The notes below the pieces were generated by a model. It had not been told where the DNA came from. It ran no database searches and saw only the letters and a list, made by a program, of their open reading frames with translations. A stretch of 64,000 bases of DNA from Pedobacter sp. R20-19 (GTDB lineage: Bacteria; Bacteroidota; Bacteroidia; Sphingobacteriales; Sphingobacteriaceae), in assembly GCF_000708265.2 (NCBI RefSeq), contig NZ_JCKI01000008.1:124001-188000 (forward strand), written 5' to 3'. Position numbers and translations under genes: made by a program. Every line of letters starts with the position of its first letter. The first letter of the stretch is position 1. Positions 51,798 through 61,403 of this stretch are shown here, one piece after another.

Positions 51798-52547
51798 CTA
51801 AATATTCTTATTCCCGATTACCTTAAAAAACTCATCTCGATAAGTATCTCCAACCGGAATGATTTTCTGATTGATAGTGATCCTGCTTCGCTCAATACTT
51901 TCAATTTTATCTACCGCTATAATGTATGATTTGTGTACCCGAATGAATTGACTTTGTGGCAAAGCTTCTTCCATTTTCTTCATGCTTTGAAGCGTAATTA
52001 CCCGTTCGGTTTTGGTAAAGATAGAAATGTAGTCTTTCAAACCCTCAATGAACAGAATATCATGTAAATAAATCTTCTGGATTTTATGTTCCGTTTTTAC
52101 GAAAATATAATCCTGAACAGGATTTGCAGGAGCTGAAAAGGGTGCAGGTGTTACAATTGGCTGGGCCACACTTGCCGGTGCCTCAACGGGTTTAAATTGG
52201 TTATGAACTTTTTCTACTGCCTTATAAAAACGATCAAATGCAATTGGTTTCAAAAGATAGTCTGATACATTAAGATCATAACTTTCCAAAGCATATTGTG
52301 GATAAGCGGTTGTTAAAATATAATGGCATTTGTTTCCGGCAATTTTTAAAAATTGAATTCCGGTGAGTTCTGGCATTTGAATATCCAGGAAAACCAGGTC
52401 TATACCACCAGCCTGAACAATCTGCAAAGCTTCAATTGGATTTTCGCACCTTTTAACAAAATTTAAAAAAGGTACTTTTGAGATATAATCTTGTAGAATA
52501 TCAAGCGCCAATGGCTCATCATCAACAACAATACAATTTAAGTTCAT
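51798..52547 (-). CDS. LytTR-type response regulator
   Basis: 249 residues. Receiver domain about 1-120 with VDDEPLALDIL and phospho-acceptor Asp in LVFLDIQMPELTG. A Pro/Ala linker (about 140-150) leads to a LytTR DNA-binding domain (about 150-248: IFVKTEHKIQKIYLHDILFI, FIRVHKSYIIAVDKIESIER). The cognate kinase is encoded upstream at 52607, 59 nt away. Confidence 0.95.
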   Translation of the reverse strand: MNLNCIVVDDEPLALDILQDYISKVPFLNFVKRCENPIEALQIVQAGGIDLVFLDIQMPELTGIQFLKIAGNKCHYILTTAYPQYALESYDLNVSDYLLKPIAFDRFYKAVEKVHNQFKPVEAPASVAQPIVTPAPFSAPANPVQDYIFVKTEHKIQKIYLHDILFIEGLKDYISIFTKTERVITLQSMKKMEEALPQSQFIRVHKSYIIAVDKIESIERSRITINQKIIPVGDTYRDEFFKVIGNKNI

Positions 52548-52606
52548 TTTAGCTTTTAGTTTAATTCATGATTTCTATAACATCCGCCAGTATTTGGATT
52601 TTCGGA

Positions 52607-53638
52607 TTATATATCAATCATCAGTTCGCAGGTATAGTGAGTAGCCGAATTTACAACATTTAATTTATATCTGTCAGGATAAACCAATTGTAATCTTCTT
52701 TCTACATTGGTTAAACCAACCCCACCTTGCGCATCTTTATTCTGATTATTTTTCTTATTGATTACACTAAAATGAAGGATTTTTTGGTTGGCAATGATAT
52801 TAATTTTCACTGGGTGTTCGGGATCATTTACCACGCCATGTTTAAATGCATTTTCTACAAAAGAGATCAACATTAGCGGAACAATTTTCTGATCGTCTAT
52901 TTCTCCATTTAAAGTCAATTCAATATATGCACCATCCTTAAACCTGATTTTCTGTAAATCGATATAATTCGTTAAATAATCAACTTCTTTGCTTAAAGCT
53001 ACCGTTGGCGTATTGCTTTCATAAATCATGTATCGCATAATTTCCGAAAGCTTCATGATGGCATCAGCCGTTTTATCTGACTTCTGGTAAGCAAGTGAAT
53101 AAATGTTATTCAGTGAATTAAATAAGAAATGTGGATTTAATTGCGATTTCAGAAATTGTAATTCCATTTCACGGCGTTCACTCTCAAGATTTCGCTGAAT
53201 GCGTTCATTGGCAAACCAATCTGCCGCAAATTTGATCAGGCAACTGGAAACCAGAAAGAAACCACAAAGAAACAATTGTGCGAAGAAATATTGGTCTACA
53301 GATATTGTTTTTCGCTTGCCTTCATTCATATACTCCATCATCTCTTTCGGATTTAACACTGCAATTGCAGTTTTAATAAATGCAGCTACGCCAAGAAGGA
53401 TAATAAAAATGAAAATATAAAGAAAGTATTTTTTTTTCTTTTTAATGAATTGAGGAATGAGGATCAGGTAGTTAATATAAAACAGCGAAACATTTATAAT
53501 CCCGAACAATACAAGCGATAATAAAAAGTGCTTTATATTTTTTGTATCAGAATCAAAAAAGGCACTCAATGCAATGATGATTAATATAACCGCCCAGTAC
53601 AACGCATGCAATATAATAGGGCCTTTGCTTTTTGTCAT
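52607..53638 (-). CDS. LytS-type sensor histidine kinase
   Basis: 343 residues. Four membrane helices in the first 140 residues. The histidine kinase motif is LQFLKSQLNPHFLFNSLNNI, typical of LytS/YehU proteins, followed by an ATPase domain with LMLISFVENAFKHG and GGVGLTNVERRL. No extracytoplasmic domain, so it senses something in the membrane. Cotranscribed with the LytTR regulator. Confidence 0.95.
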   Translation of the reverse strand: MTKSKGPIILHALYWAVILIIIALSAFFDSDTKNIKHFLLSLVLFGIINVSLFYINYLILIPQFIKKKKKYFLYIFIFIILLGVAAFIKTAIAVLNPKEMMEYMNEGKRKTISVDQYFFAQLFLCGFFLVSSCLIKFAADWFANERIQRNLESERREMELQFLKSQLNPHFLFNSLNNIYSLAYQKSDKTADAIMKLSEIMRYMIYESNTPTVALSKEVDYLTNYIDLQKIRFKDGAYIELTLNGEIDDQKIVPLMLISFVENAFKHGVVNDPEHPVKINIIANQKILHFSVINKKNNQNKDAQGGVGLTNVERRLQLVYPDRYKLNVVNSATHYTCELMIDI

Positions 53639-53882
53639 TATTCTCCGCTTATTACAAATCGTATTTATCTTTCGATTTGAGCATCCAAAGTAAAAAAACT
53701 TTCCTTTCTAATCCAACACAATCTACCAACTGGCTTTTTTTTTCTACGAACGGCCAAAACGTTAAAATTTATCGACCAACGCCAAAATTAACCCGTTGAT
53801 CTATAATCTTGAACACTTGGTATAATAGATTTTAACAGCCAGTTTTCATTCTGTTCCTTTGAATCATCAAAACGAAACAACC

Positions 53883-54140
53883 ATGAAAAATTCAGCAGCA
53901 ATCAACTTCACTAATCAAACAGTAATTACTAATGATGCTTTCACAACCTCTCATATTAAATTAAACGTTATGAAAAAATTAGCCAATACCTCGCCATTTT
54001 TACTTTTATTATTACCGGTTTTTATGATGATCATATTAACGCTTACCGTTAATACCAATCAAAATGATGCTGAAATAGTAGTTAAACCCGCTAAGGCACC
54101 TACTTCAATAGTGAAACAAGCTACGGCTATTTTTAAGTAG
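53883..54140 (+). CDS. Small single-helix membrane protein, 85 aa
   Basis: From the ATG at 53883. The first half is polar (Asn/Thr-rich). A hydrophobic helix (KLANTSPFLLLLLPVFMMII then LTLTV) follows at about residues 32-57, and the tail is basic. An internal ATG just before the helix is an alternative start. The gene stops 4 nt before the ABC ATPase gene, so it is probably part of that transporter operon. I do not recognise a family. Confidence 0.6.
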   Translation: MKNSAAINFTNQTVITNDAFTTSHIKLNVMKKLANTSPFLLLLLPVFMMIILTLTVNTNQNDAEIVVKPAKAPTSIVKQATAIFK

Positions 54141-54144
54141 TGTA

Positions 54145-55053
54145 ATGAGCACTTTTGCAATAGAAACCGTAGGACTAAATTTTAACTTTGGTCAACAGGC
54201 AATTTTAAATAACTTAGCCCTACAGGTTCCCAAAGGTAGCATTTATGGTTTTCTTGGACCAAATGGAGCTGGAAAAACCACTACAATAAAAATTCTGCTT
54301 AACCTCTTAAAATCTCCATCTGATCAGGTTTTTATTTTCGGAAAAGAGATTAACAATAACCGCATTGCCATATTAAAGCGAGTGGGTGCGCTGGTAGAGC
54401 AACCCGCTATTTATGGGCATCTTACTGGAAAAGAAAACCTGGTTAACAGGTGTTTACTTTTGGGTATTAAAAGAAGTAAAGCTGATGAAATGCTGGCGAT
54501 TGTTGGCTTAACTGAAGCTGCAAATAAAAAATCAAATCAATATTCTCTAGGGATGAAACAGCGGCTGGGTATTGCCCTCGCTTTAGTTTCCGACCCCGAG
54601 CTCTTGCTTTTAGATGAGCCAACAAATGGCCTTGATCCAAACGGCATCATCGAGATCAGAAACCTGATGATTGAGCTGACTACAAAACACCACAAAACCA
54701 TTCTGGTATCCAGCCATCTTTTAGCTGAAATAGAAAGAACTGCAACCCACGTCGGCATCATTAATAAAGGAGAATTACTTTTTCAGGGCACCATTCAGGA
54801 GCTTCAGTTACTTAATAAGCCTTTGCTTGAAATTGATGTGAATGATATTGATGGGGCATCAATGCTGCTCACAGAAAATGGATATGAAATTGCAACCAAA
54901 ACGGATGCAAAAATTTGGATTCCATTTGTATCTCAAACAGAAAGTGGAATAATAAATACTTTATTGATACAAAACGGCTTTACAGTAACCAGTCTTTCAC
55001 TGCAAAGAAAAGATTTGGAAAACCTATTTCTGGATATTACTAAAACAAACTAA
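54145..55053 (+). CDS. ABC transporter ATP-binding protein
   Basis: 302 residues. Walker A FLGPNGAGKTTTIKILL, signature NQYSLGMKQRL, Walker B LLLLDEPTNGLDP, and His switch LVSSHLLAEIE. The C-terminal 80 residues form the extra domain typical of BcrA/antibiotic-type exporters. It powers the permease encoded 2 nt downstream. The adjacent LytS/LytTR pair is a possible regulator, as in bacitracin-type systems. Confidence 0.95.
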   Translation: MSTFAIETVGLNFNFGQQAILNNLALQVPKGSIYGFLGPNGAGKTTTIKILLNLLKSPSDQVFIFGKEINNNRIAILKRVGALVEQPAIYGHLTGKENLVNRCLLLGIKRSKADEMLAIVGLTEAANKKSNQYSLGMKQRLGIALALVSDPELLLLDEPTNGLDPNGIIEIRNLMIELTTKHHKTILVSSHLLAEIERTATHVGIINKGELLFQGTIQELQLLNKPLLEIDVNDIDGASMLLTENGYEIATKTDAKIWIPFVSQTESGIINTLLIQNGFTVTSLSLQRKDLENLFLDITKTN

Positions 55054-55055
55054 AA

Positions 55056-55847
55056 ATGCGCTCTTTATACATTTCAATATACTCAGAATTTTATAAATCC
55101 AAAAAAACACTTGCATTTTGGGCATCTATTTTATTGCCGCTAATTATTTGTAGTTTAATCACTTTTGGCTTTTATAGCAGTTCAGAAAAGATTTTAAATC
55201 TTCACCAGCCACCAATGATTCTTTGGCTGCGTTACATAGGTGCAGCCCTTGGTGTAATGGGCATACTGATTTTGCCATTTTATGTGATTTTTATGGCATT
55301 TTCAGTAAATAACATCGAACACAAAAACGACACATGGAAATCTCTCTTTGCTCAACCACTTAATAAATTCTCTATTTACGCAGCAAAGTATATTTTTGCC
55401 ATCATCCTCATATTTTTATCACTGTTCCTGTTTTGCAGTCTTACTTTTGCATTCGGACATTTATTGCAGCTCCTGGTGCCAAAATTTAATTTTAATCAAT
55501 ATGATCCTTCAATGATTCTCATTAAATTTTATGTTAAACTCTTTTTATCCTCACTGGGAATCTTGTCTATCCAGTTTATTTTAAGTTTGCTTTGGGGAGA
55601 TTTTTTGAAACCAATGGGGATTGGTTTTGTGGGTACTATTATGGGCATTATTGCAGGCAATGTGGGTTGGAAATATGCTTATTTAATCCCTTATAGTCAT
55701 CCATCATTGGTTTTAAGTGGCAGTAAGGCTGCAGCAAATCCTTTAAATTTCCCCATTTTCACACCTGAAATTTACAGCAGTTTAATTTATGCCTCCATCC
55801 TTTTCATACTGGGTTATTTCATCGTCATGAAAAAAAGTATTAAATAA
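55056..55847 (+). CDS. ABC transporter permease (ABC-2 type)
   Basis: 263 residues with six membrane helices: the first at about 20-42 after a basic N-terminus (YSEFYKSKKTLAFWASILLP), a large loop with QPPMILWLRYIGAALGVMGI, and MGIGFVGTIMGIIAGNVGWK near helix 5. It matches ABC-2 subunits of drug or lantibiotic exporters. It is the last gene of the operon. Confidence 0.88.
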   Translation: MRSLYISIYSEFYKSKKTLAFWASILLPLIICSLITFGFYSSSEKILNLHQPPMILWLRYIGAALGVMGILILPFYVIFMAFSVNNIEHKNDTWKSLFAQPLNKFSIYAAKYIFAIILIFLSLFLFCSLTFAFGHLLQLLVPKFNFNQYDPSMILIKFYVKLFLSSLGILSIQFILSLLWGDFLKPMGIGFVGTIMGIIAGNVGWKYAYLIPYSHPSLVLSGSKAAANPLNFPIFTPEIYSSLIYASILFILGYFIVMKKSIK

Positions 55848-55921
55848 CCTTGCGTTTCAATTGCTGCAATAAAATCCCCATCACCTTCTGGTAATTAAAA
55901 GCAGATCTTATAATCATACAA

Positions 55922-55966
55922 AAGCCTGCTTTTTTGATCATTTCTGATCAAAAGGCAGGCTTTGTT
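55922..55966. terminator. Bidirectional terminator after the ABC operon
   Basis: AAAGCCTGCTTTTTTGATCA and TGATCAAAAGGCAGGCTTT form a long, nearly perfect stem in a convergent gap. Confidence 0.85.
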
Positions 55967-56010
55967 GTTTAGAGAGAGAGATGCGTTAAATGGAGAGCGT
56001 TATTCCTTTG

Positions 56011-56241
56011 CTAAAAGGACAAAATTCTTTGTTTAAATGCCCAAACTATGAGCTGATAAGAGTTGCGTAAATCAAGTTTTCTTACCATATTTCTTCTATG
56101 TGTATTTACAGTATGCTCACTGATAAAGAGCATATCGCCAATTTCCTTACTGTTATAACCTTTTGATAAAAGACGTACAATGTCTATTTCCCGTTCAGTT
56201 ATCAAACTATTATTTTCATTAACTAAAACATCGTTTATCAT
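56011..56241 (-). CDS. Stand-alone LuxR-type (GerE) DNA-binding protein, 76 aa
   Basis: Only the helix-turn-helix is present: LITEREIDIVRLLSKGYNSK, EIGDMLFISEHTVNTHRRNM, VRKLDLRNSYQLIVWAF. No receiver or sensor domain, so it is either constitutive or acts with a partner. It is divergent from signalling module 2, 200 nt away, and may control it. Confidence 0.88.
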   Translation of the reverse strand: MINDVLVNENNSLITEREIDIVRLLSKGYNSKEIGDMLFISEHTVNTHRRNMVRKLDLRNSYQLIVWAFKQRILSF

Positions 56242-56443
56242 TTCAAAAAATAAATGTGGTGAACAATAGAATCTATATTTCGTTTGTTTCTATAATCAAA
56301 AGTACATGCATCTACTGATTTATGAGTAGCATAAAACACCCTAAATAAAAAGGTGATTTTACGGTATTAAAAAAAACGTTCGCTCTTGCCTGCCATCATC
56401 TAAATTCCGACTTTAGGGATCTAAATCATTTATAAATACTAAT

Positions 56444-56833
56444 ATGGAAAAAGTAAACAAATCGCAGCCTATTGATAAAGATATAGCGCAAAAAATGGTT
56501 AATGCTTATAGTGAAGAGGCTACAAGCCTTAACTCCAGGTCATATACAAAGGCAGTATGGTTCCCCGCAGAACAGATTCTGGCAATGGCAAAAAAAATTA
56601 GTGAGGGTAAACATGATGGTTTGAGAATATACTTTGCTCAATATATATCTGAATCTTTAGAAGGTTTACCTGAAGATCATAAAGGGCGGAATACGGTACT
56701 GTTAGTGCCTACTTATGCAGCTGGCGAGACCAATGCACGTGGTGAGGTAACCAATCCGCATGAGGATGATATAGATGATATAGAAAACAGAGGCGAGCTT
56801 TGTCCGACCATGTGTGATGGAGTAGAATTGTAA
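56444..56833 (+). CDS. Conserved protein of unknown function, 129 aa, module 2
   Basis: A soluble protein. DKDIAQKMVNAYSEEATSLN, VWFPAEQILAMAKKISEGKH, DGLRIYFAQYI, RNTVLLVPTY and a C-terminal ENRGELCPTMCDG with two cysteines. It resembles a widespread Bacteroidota family of short proteins with a GxRIYxA core and C-terminal CPxxC, whose role I do not know. It starts the module followed by a membrane protein, kinase and regulator. Confidence 0.7.
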   Translation: MEKVNKSQPIDKDIAQKMVNAYSEEATSLNSRSYTKAVWFPAEQILAMAKKISEGKHDGLRIYFAQYISESLEGLPEDHKGRNTVLLVPTYAAGETNARGEVTNPHEDDIDDIENRGELCPTMCDGVEL

Positions 56834-56836
56834 TTT

Positions 56837-57496
56837 ATGAATTTTTTTACCCCTATTGTTATAGCAGAACTAATCTGTCTGATCACAGCTGTATTTTTTT
56901 TATTTAAGGATAACATTTCATTCTGGAAAATTAATATTGCTTATCTGTTGATTGCATTATCTGCGGAAGCGAGAGGATCATTTCTTGCTGCTCACCATCA
57001 CCATAACGTGGGGTTGTTTAATACATTCGTTTTATTTGAAATTGCATTTATTTCTTATGGGATGTATTATTGTTTAAAAAAATACACCAATCCAAGGCCT
57101 GTAATATTTACGGGCCTTGGTATTTGTTACCTGATCTTTACCTTCTTTACAGTTAAAAACGGCATACGCGCTTATAATGATGTATTCAATGACATTACGG
57201 TAAGTATAATGTCTGTAATATTTGTATTATATTGCCTTTATTACTATTACAAGCTTTTGAATGATGAAGAGGTTCTTGATCTAAAATATCATCCGGAATT
57301 TTGGTGGGTAAATGGGGTTTTATTCTATTATTTTGGCGGCACAGCCATTAATCTCTTTTATGGCCTGTTTAATATCCGCATATTTGAGCATATTCCTCTT
57401 CGGTTATTTATTTACAATATCATTAACATTATCCTTTATAGTAATTGGATATACAGTTACCTATGCAGAGCCAAGCAACGCAAATTGCAATCTTAA
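56837..57496 (+). CDS. Polytopic membrane protein of signalling module 2
   Basis: 219 residues with about seven membrane helices from residue 5, no extracytoplasmic domain, and a basic C-terminus (CRAKQRKLQS). HHHHNVGLFNTFVLFEIAFI follows helix 2 and HPEFWWVNGVLFYYFGGTAI precedes helix 6; the protein at 19656 has matching positions. It overlaps the kinase gene by 34 nt. Likely the sensor or anchor of that kinase. Confidence 0.8.
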   Translation: MNFFTPIVIAELICLITAVFFLFKDNISFWKINIAYLLIALSAEARGSFLAAHHHHNVGLFNTFVLFEIAFISYGMYYCLKKYTNPRPVIFTGLGICYLIFTFFTVKNGIRAYNDVFNDITVSIMSVIFVLYCLYYYYKLLNDEEVLDLKYHPEFWWVNGVLFYYFGGTAINLFYGLFNIRIFEHIPLRLFIYNIINIILYSNWIYSYLCRAKQRKLQS

Positions 57497-58254
57497 TCTT
57501 GATTACAACATTTATATTCCTGCTCATGCCTTTATTTCTGATTATTTATATCAGATCATATACCAGGCATAAGAAAAATCACTTGTTGGAAAAAGAGCAT
57601 ATGCGTCAAAAATTCGAATCAGAAATTTTGCATGCGAGGATCGAGGTACAAGATCAAACCATGCAAACCATCGCCACAGAACTGCATGATAATATTGGTC
57701 AGCTCCTTAGTCTGACCACTTTAACACTTAATTCTGTAAACCTGGATGATAGTGAAAAAGCAGGAAAAAAAATTGGCAATTCTTTATCACTGATTAATAA
57801 ATCAATCAAAGAGCTGAGGGAGCTGGCAAAGCTCTTGCATGGAGAACAAGTTGTTGAAAATGGAATCGGTTATGCTCTTGATCAGGAAATAAACTGGTTA
57901 AACAAAACGGGCGCTTACGAAATAGAAATAAACAATAGCCTGGTTGATCTGACAGAAAAATCACCAGATAAAGACCTGATCATTTTACGGTTATTGCAAG
58001 AAATCATCAACAATATTATTAAGCATGCCAATGCTACAGCAATTACTTTTAATGCTCATTATGAAGATAAGATTCTTCATTTGCAGATTAAGGAAAATGG
58101 AATTGGCTTCAATTATGAACAAGCTGCAGTTGCACCATCGGGAATGGGTTTAAATTCTATCCACAAAAGAATAGAAATGATCAATGGAAAATTAATATTA
58201 AATTCGTCACCTAGTAACGGTACAAATATTTTAATTGAAATTCCCTATCCCTAA
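57463..58254 (+). CDS. Sensor histidine kinase, HisKA_3/NarX type, module 2
   Basis: 263 residues from the ATG at 57463 (an upstream TTG at 57445 is less likely). One N-terminal helix (about 8-31), a coiled linker, then MQTIATELHDNIGQLLSLTT with His75. ATPase motifs: EIINNIIKHA, ENGIGFN, GMGLNSI. It parallels the kinase at 20276 in length, helix position and overlap with the membrane-protein gene. Confidence 0.92.
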   Translation: MQSQATQIAILILITTFIFLLMPLFLIIYIRSYTRHKKNHLLEKEHMRQKFESEILHARIEVQDQTMQTIATELHDNIGQLLSLTTLTLNSVNLDDSEKAGKKIGNSLSLINKSIKELRELAKLLHGEQVVENGIGYALDQEINWLNKTGAYEIEINNSLVDLTEKSPDKDLIILRLLQEIINNIIKHANATAITFNAHYEDKILHLQIKENGIGFNYEQAAVAPSGMGLNSIHKRIEMINGKLILNSSPSNGTNILIEIPYP

Positions 58255-58257
58255 AAC

Positions 58258-58899
58258 ATGCCTGCCCTATCCATCTCTATTGCTATCGTTGATGATCATA
58301 CACTTTTTCGTTCAGGTTTGGCGAGTTTGTTAGATGAGTTTGATGAAATTAAAGTATTGTTTGAGGGCATTAACGGCTTGGATCTTCAAAACAAAATCAA
58401 AAATCATCCTGATTTGCAGCTTATTTTAATGGATATAAATATGCCTGTAATGGATGGATATGCAGCTACAAAATGGGTTAAAGAAAACTATCCTAATATA
58501 AATATACTGGCACTAAGCATGCTGGAGGATGAGAAAGCCATTATCGGAATGCTGAAAGCTGGTGCAGGCGGCTACATGCTTAAAGAATCTACACCGATAG
58601 ATCTCCTAAATGCCATCAAAGCCATTACAGAAAAAGGATTTTATGTTAATGACCTGGTGTCTGGCCGATTGTTGGTGGCACTTAAAGATGGTGATGCTAA
58701 GCCGATTTTTAGTGCACGTGAATTAACATTTCTCCAACACTGTAGTAGTGAGCTCACCTATAGAGAGATTGCAGATCTTATGAATGTTAGTCCGCGGACA
58801 GTAGATAATTATCGGGAATCTCTATTTGCCAAACTAAATATCAAATCTCGTACTGGCCTGGTGGTTTATGCCATTAAAAATAACCTGATTAAGATATAA
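58258..58899 (+). CDS. NarL/LuxR-type response regulator, module 2
   Basis: 213 residues. Receiver domain with VDDHTLFRSG and phospho-acceptor Asp59 in LILMDINMPVMDGY, Lys in GYMLKESTP. GerE domain at about 148-210 (FSARELTFLQHCSSELTYRE, IADLMNVSPRTVDNYRESLF). It lies 3 nt after the kinase stop. Targets unknown; the M56/BlaI operon follows after about 110 nt. Confidence 0.95.
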   Translation: MPALSISIAIVDDHTLFRSGLASLLDEFDEIKVLFEGINGLDLQNKIKNHPDLQLILMDINMPVMDGYAATKWVKENYPNINILALSMLEDEKAIIGMLKAGAGGYMLKESTPIDLLNAIKAITEKGFYVNDLVSGRLLVALKDGDAKPIFSARELTFLQHCSSELTYREIADLMNVSPRTVDNYRESLFAKLNIKSRTGLVVYAIKNNLIKI

Positions 58900-58941
58900 C
58901 TTCTTAATTTTCTAGACATTAATTTCTAATATAATTTGGAT

Positions 58942-58987
58942 AACTAAGTAATTAGTTTTAACTTTAGTTATGACAACATTTTGTTGT
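58942..58987. promoter_or_regulatory. Three dyads upstream of blaI, candidate operator
   Basis: AACTAA/TTAGTT (4-nt spacer), TAACT/AGTTA (2-nt spacer) and ACAACA/TGTTGT (3-nt spacer) follow one another within 46 nt, ending 25 nt before the blaI start. BlaI-type repressors bind such short dyads. Nothing here shows binding. Confidence 0.5.
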
Positions 58988-59011
58988 TCATCCTTATTGT
59001 AATAATTTATC

Positions 59012-59389
59012 ATGGAAATTAAAGATTTAACTAAAGCCGAAGAACAGATTATGCAGGTTTTATGGCAACTGGAAAAAGCGTTTGTTAAAGAAGTTATAGA
59101 CCAACTTCCTGTACCTAAACCCGCATACAATACAGTTTCAACAATTATCAGGATTTTGGAAACGAAAGGCTTTATTGGTCATGAGGCTTTTGGAAAGGCA
59201 CATCAGTATTATCCCCTAATCAGTAAAGAGGAATATAAGCGCCATGCTACAGAAAAACTCCTGGGAAATTACTTCGAAAATTCTGTAGAAAGCATGTTTT
59301 CCTTTTTTGTAAAAGAAGAGAAACTGGATTTAAGTGATGTAGATGAAATTTTAAAAATGATAAATAAAATTAAACGCAGTCCAAAATGA
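59012..59389 (+). CDS. BlaI/MecI-family transcriptional repressor
   Basis: 125 residues. Winged helix: TKAEEQIMQVLWQLEKAFVK, PKPAYNTVSTIIRILETKGF, GHEAFGKAHQYYPLI. The C-terminal dimerisation region includes FFVKEEKLDLSDVDEIL. BlaI proteins repress their own operon until cleaved through a partner M56 protease. The partner gene overlaps by 4 nt. No beta-lactamase is encoded nearby, so the regulon is probably envelope-related. Confidence 0.93.
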   Translation: MEIKDLTKAEEQIMQVLWQLEKAFVKEVIDQLPVPKPAYNTVSTIIRILETKGFIGHEAFGKAHQYYPLISKEEYKRHATEKLLGNYFENSVESMFSFFVKEEKLDLSDVDEILKMINKIKRSPK

Positions 59390-61389
59390 GTTTCGCCCAC
59401 TACCTGCTGCAGGTAAACTTATACCTGATTGTTTTCTATAGCTTTTATAAATTACTGTTAGATAAGGAGACCTATTTCTTACTCAATCGGATCTATTTAG
59501 TGGTTTCGGGTATGTTATCTTTATGCATACCCTTTATACGACTGGAATGGATTACCCGGCAGGAAGCTGCGCAAAAGGTTTACACCACGGTAAACTGGGA
59601 AGCCCTTTTAGAAAAGGCAACAATAGTCCCTGATCATCAAACAGGTTTGGGCTGGGCAAGTGTTCTTGCCTTCATCTATTTTACAGGTATATTGTTCTTT
59701 TTTGGTAAACTAATAATTAATTTATTGGTGGTTAAAAATCTGATCAACTATGCGAGAGCTGGTTCAGCATTTTCATTTTTCAGCAGAAAAGTAATAGACA
59801 AAAACCTGCCTTTATCAAATGTAATTGATGTACATGAGGATGCACATGTTAAGCAATGGCATACGCTGGATATTTTATTTTTTGAGGTATTGGGTATTTT
59901 AACCTGGGTAAACCCATGTATATATCTCTATAAAAAATCAATCAAAAATATACATGAATTTTTAGCTGATCAGCAGGCTGCAGAATTTCAAGGTGATAAG
60001 GCAGACTATGCTATGCTGATTCTGAGCCAATCTTTTGGAGTATCTCCAAATAGCTTAACGAATGGTTTTTTTGAAAAATCACTCATTAAGAAAAGAATCT
60101 TCATGCTTCAAAAAGAAAGATCTAAAAAGGTAGCCATTATGAAATATGGCTTTTTTATCCCCCTGTTTGCTATTTTAATCATCTTTTCTTCAGCTACAGT
60201 TCGGAAGAATAAGAAACTGATGGCCCTTTCGGATCAGATTCCTTTAGAAAAACCTATCGAAATTATGCAGGATATGGTGGATCCAAAAAATGAACTTTCA
60301 AATGAAACATTATCCAAAAAAGTGATTTTTCCTTCAGTAGAGAAAATAGATGTAAACTGGGCTGGATTTTATCGTTTCATGGCCAAAACAATAAAATATC
60401 CGTCAGAAGCTCATCAAAATAATTTACAAGGCAATACCCAGATTAAATTTACACTTCAAAATAATAAAGTAACTCAAATAAGTAGTGTTGTAGATTTAGG
60501 TGATGGTTGTGATGAGGAAGTAATGAAAGCAATACTCTCATACAGAAGTTTTAAAAATATACCGAATGGTAAATATACTTTAGCGGTTGGATTCAGATTA
60601 GCTGATCGCAAATCGGCCACTAAAAACAAAAATTTTATTGCTGTACCCTCCTACCAAAAATTATCTACCATTAATATTGTTGGCTATTCTGCTACACAAA
60701 AAGATAATCTTCACCATGAAAAAGTATTCGATTTCGTGTCCATTGATCAACAGCCTGAATTTCCCGGAGGAATTGCTAAGTTTTATGAATATTTAGGAAA
60801 AAGTATTAAATATCCTGCACAAGCAATACAAAATAATGTTCAGGGAAAAGTGTTTTTATCTTTTATTGTGGAAAGAGATGGCAAGCTATCCGATATAAAT
60901 ATCACACGTGGATTAGGTAGCGGAACAGATGAAGAAGCAGTAAGAGTAGTTAGTGGATCACCCAGATGGAATCCTGGTATTGCAGACGGAAGACCGGTTC
61001 GTGTAAAATACAACCTTAATGTAAATTTTAAAATGAACGCGAATGACGAGCCATCAGTTCCTTCGAAAATACAAAGTCTCACTTTTAGATCAGATCAAAA
61101 CCTGACTTCTATTCATTTAAATGAGGATACATTTAAGGGGATGATTTTTATTGATGGGACTAAAATAGCAGATAAGAAGGTTTTAAATACAATGAATCAA
61201 AAGAATATTGAATCTGTAAATGTATTAAAAGGCAATGCTGCGACCAGCTTATATGGTTCAGAAGCAAGAGAAGGTGTAATACTAATCACTACTAAAAAGG
61301 GAAAGACTAACTTATTTAGAGATCTGAATCAAAAAGAAATTACGATTGACAGGAATACGACTGTAGACTATTTACCTAAAAAATTCTAA
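59386..61389 (+). CDS. M56 (BlaR1-type) metallopeptidase with TonB-C and plug-like domains
   Basis: 667 residues. Membrane helices near 8-25, 34-52, 90-115 and 254-270. The M56 protease domain has VHEDAHVKQWHT (HExxH at 150-154) and HEFLADQQA. Outside the membrane follow two TonB C-terminal-like domains (about 325-400, and 435-525 with QGKVFLSFIVERDGKLSDI). Then a plug-like segment: NIESVNVLKGNAATSLYGSE and GVILITTKKGK. BlaR1 proteins carry a penicillin-binding sensor here; this one carries TonB-C and plug folds instead. Probably a sensor-protease for the BlaI repressor; the ligand is unknown. Confidence 0.88.
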   Translation: MSFAHYLLQVNLYLIVFYSFYKLLLDKETYFLLNRIYLVVSGMLSLCIPFIRLEWITRQEAAQKVYTTVNWEALLEKATIVPDHQTGLGWASVLAFIYFTGILFFFGKLIINLLVVKNLINYARAGSAFSFFSRKVIDKNLPLSNVIDVHEDAHVKQWHTLDILFFEVLGILTWVNPCIYLYKKSIKNIHEFLADQQAAEFQGDKADYAMLILSQSFGVSPNSLTNGFFEKSLIKKRIFMLQKERSKKVAIMKYGFFIPLFAILIIFSSATVRKNKKLMALSDQIPLEKPIEIMQDMVDPKNELSNETLSKKVIFPSVEKIDVNWAGFYRFMAKTIKYPSEAHQNNLQGNTQIKFTLQNNKVTQISSVVDLGDGCDEEVMKAILSYRSFKNIPNGKYTLAVGFRLADRKSATKNKNFIAVPSYQKLSTINIVGYSATQKDNLHHEKVFDFVSIDQQPEFPGGIAKFYEYLGKSIKYPAQAIQNNVQGKVFLSFIVERDGKLSDINITRGLGSGTDEEAVRVVSGSPRWNPGIADGRPVRVKYNLNVNFKMNANDEPSVPSKIQSLTFRSDQNLTSIHLNEDTFKGMIFIDGTKIADKKVLNTMNQKNIESVNVLKGNAATSLYGSEAREGVILITTKKGKTNLFRDLNQKEITIDRNTTVDYLPKKF

Positions 61390-61403
61390 CCTAAATCAAT
61401 GAT

